DNA of 6,966 bases from Pseudomonadota bacterium (GTDB taxonomy: Bacteria > Pseudomonadota > Gammaproteobacteria > Pseudomonadales > Oleiphilaceae), in assembly GCA_023430625.1 (NCBI GenBank), contig JAEZAA010000195.1, positions 1 to 6,966 of the forward strand, given 5' to 3'. Position 1 is the first letter of the stretch; every line of letters starts with the position of its first letter. Made by a program: the position numbers and the translations under genes. Positions 6,426-6,966 of this stretch are shown here, piece after piece. A model generated the notes under the pieces. That model saw nothing but the letters and a program-made list of their open reading frames with translations. It had not been told where the DNA came from and searched no databases.

Positions 6426-6966
6426 TCGGGACTCGCTCCATACCGCTACCCGCGGTGAGTACTTTGCTGCGCTGTTGCATGGGTGGCGTTTCATTCGCAT
6501 CGATCAGCACATCCAGCACGCAGGGGCCGGGTTCATCAAACACCTGGGTCACGTCGATTTCATCCAGTTGTCCCAGGCGCTCGATGCGATGGGCGCGTAG
6601 GCCCAAGGCACGGGCCATGGCGGCGAAATCCACCGGTGGCAGGCGGTTGGCGGTGTCTTCGGCACCACCCAGCCGCTGGCCGTGCTTGATCATGCCCAGA
6701 TGGCTGTCATTGAGAATGATAAAGAGAATGTTGAGATTGTATTCCCGCGCGACCGTCATCTCCTGGCCGCTCATCAGGATGCTGCCATCGCCGGTGAAGC
6801 AGACCACCGGAATATCCCGGTGCGCGAAAGCCATGCCCACCGCCGCGCCGATGGCCCAGCCCATGGTGGCAAAGCCCATGCCGATGTGGACCAACTGCGC
6901 CTTGCAGCTGGCGCGCTGATAGGTGTGCCAGTAATGGGTGCCCCACAGGAAACTGTTGCCGGTGTC
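6418..6966 (-). CDS. Thiamine-diphosphate enzyme, acetolactate-synthase-like, C-terminal part (partial)
   Basis: The 182 visible residues are the C-terminal, cofactor-binding domain of a TPP enzyme whose N-terminal part lies beyond the window edge. It begins at DTGNSFLWG, like the DVGQHQMW region of acetolactate synthases, then GMGFATMGWAIGAAVG (29-44). The TPP/Mg motif is GDGS (59-62) followed 24 residues after GDG by N86 (IILNDSHLGM), so the metal-binding Asp and Asn are present. A tail ETPPMQQR near the end is common in the acetolactate-synthase-like branch. Such enzymes decarboxylate 2-oxo acids and join or release the resulting aldehyde unit. Acetolactate synthase, sulfoacetaldehyde acetyltransferase and carboligase relatives cannot be separated from this fragment. 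The stop overlaps the next gene's start by 8 bases, so it heads, or is an upstream member of, an operon with the citrate-synthase-like pair. No regulatory subunit (IlvN type) follows, which argues against branched-chain amino acid synthesis. Confidence 0.88.
   Translation of the reverse strand, partial: DTGNSFLWGTHYWHTYQRASCKAQLVHIGMGFATMGWAIGAAVGMAFAHRDIPVVCFTGDGSILMSGQEMTVAREYNLNILFIILNDSHLGMIKHGQRLGGAEDTANRLPPVDFAAMARALGLRAHRIERLGQLDEIDVTQVFDEPGPCVLDVLIDANETPPMQQRSKVLTAGSGMERVPNV

Noticed and set aside
6426..6500. Upstream start at 6500 for the first citrate-synthase-like gene
   Set aside because: It would lie 83 bases inside the TPP gene and add a 25-residue stretch with no family resemblance. 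ATG 6425 has a spaced GGAG and a normal short overlap.
5573..6919. Long plus-strand open frame of 448 codons
   Set aside because: It is antisense to the citrate-synthase-like and TPP genes. Its translation is Arg/Pro/Gly-rich with no domain, as expected for a GC-rich shadow frame, whereas the minus strand encodes clear protein families.

Overview
The window looks like ordinary chromosome from a Gram-negative proteobacterium, most likely a gammaproteobacterium of the Alcanivorax/Marinobacter/Halomonas/Pseudomonas kind. The evidence is an outer-membrane TonB-dependent receptor, a c-di-GMP two-component cluster and a GC-rich background. The genus is a low-confidence guess. No tRNA, rRNA, CRISPR, insertion sequence or phage gene is visible.

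Left part (1-2500, + strand): a signalling cluster. It holds the last 29 codons of a sensor histidine kinase, a 224-base spacer with a 12-bp inverted repeat, a single-domain CheY/Rcp1-type response regulator, and, 8 bases further on, a GTG-started REC-GGDEF-EAL protein. All residues needed for phosphorylation, c-di-GMP synthesis, product inhibition and c-di-GMP hydrolysis appear to be present. A 12-bp hairpin closes the unit. The likely flow is kinase to receiver domains to a change in c-di-GMP.

Middle (2645-4756, + strand): a complete 703-residue TonB-dependent outer-membrane receptor of unknown substrate, transcribed on its own and convergent with the next operon.

Right part (6966-4789, - strand): three genes overlapping stop-to-start. 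They are the C-terminal third of an acetolactate-synthase-like thiamine-diphosphate enzyme that runs off the window, then two short citrate-synthase-fold proteins (282 and 263 residues). The two resemble each other and are probably paralogous subunits. By hand alignment both lack the second catalytic His and the catalytic Asp of citrate synthase, so neither is likely to be an ordinary citrate synthase or citryl-CoA lyase. This TPP enzyme plus citrate-synthase-like pair is the least explained and most interesting part of the window. The last gene (4789-5580) is also much AT-richer than the two genes it is coupled to, with the change falling at the ATGA junction.
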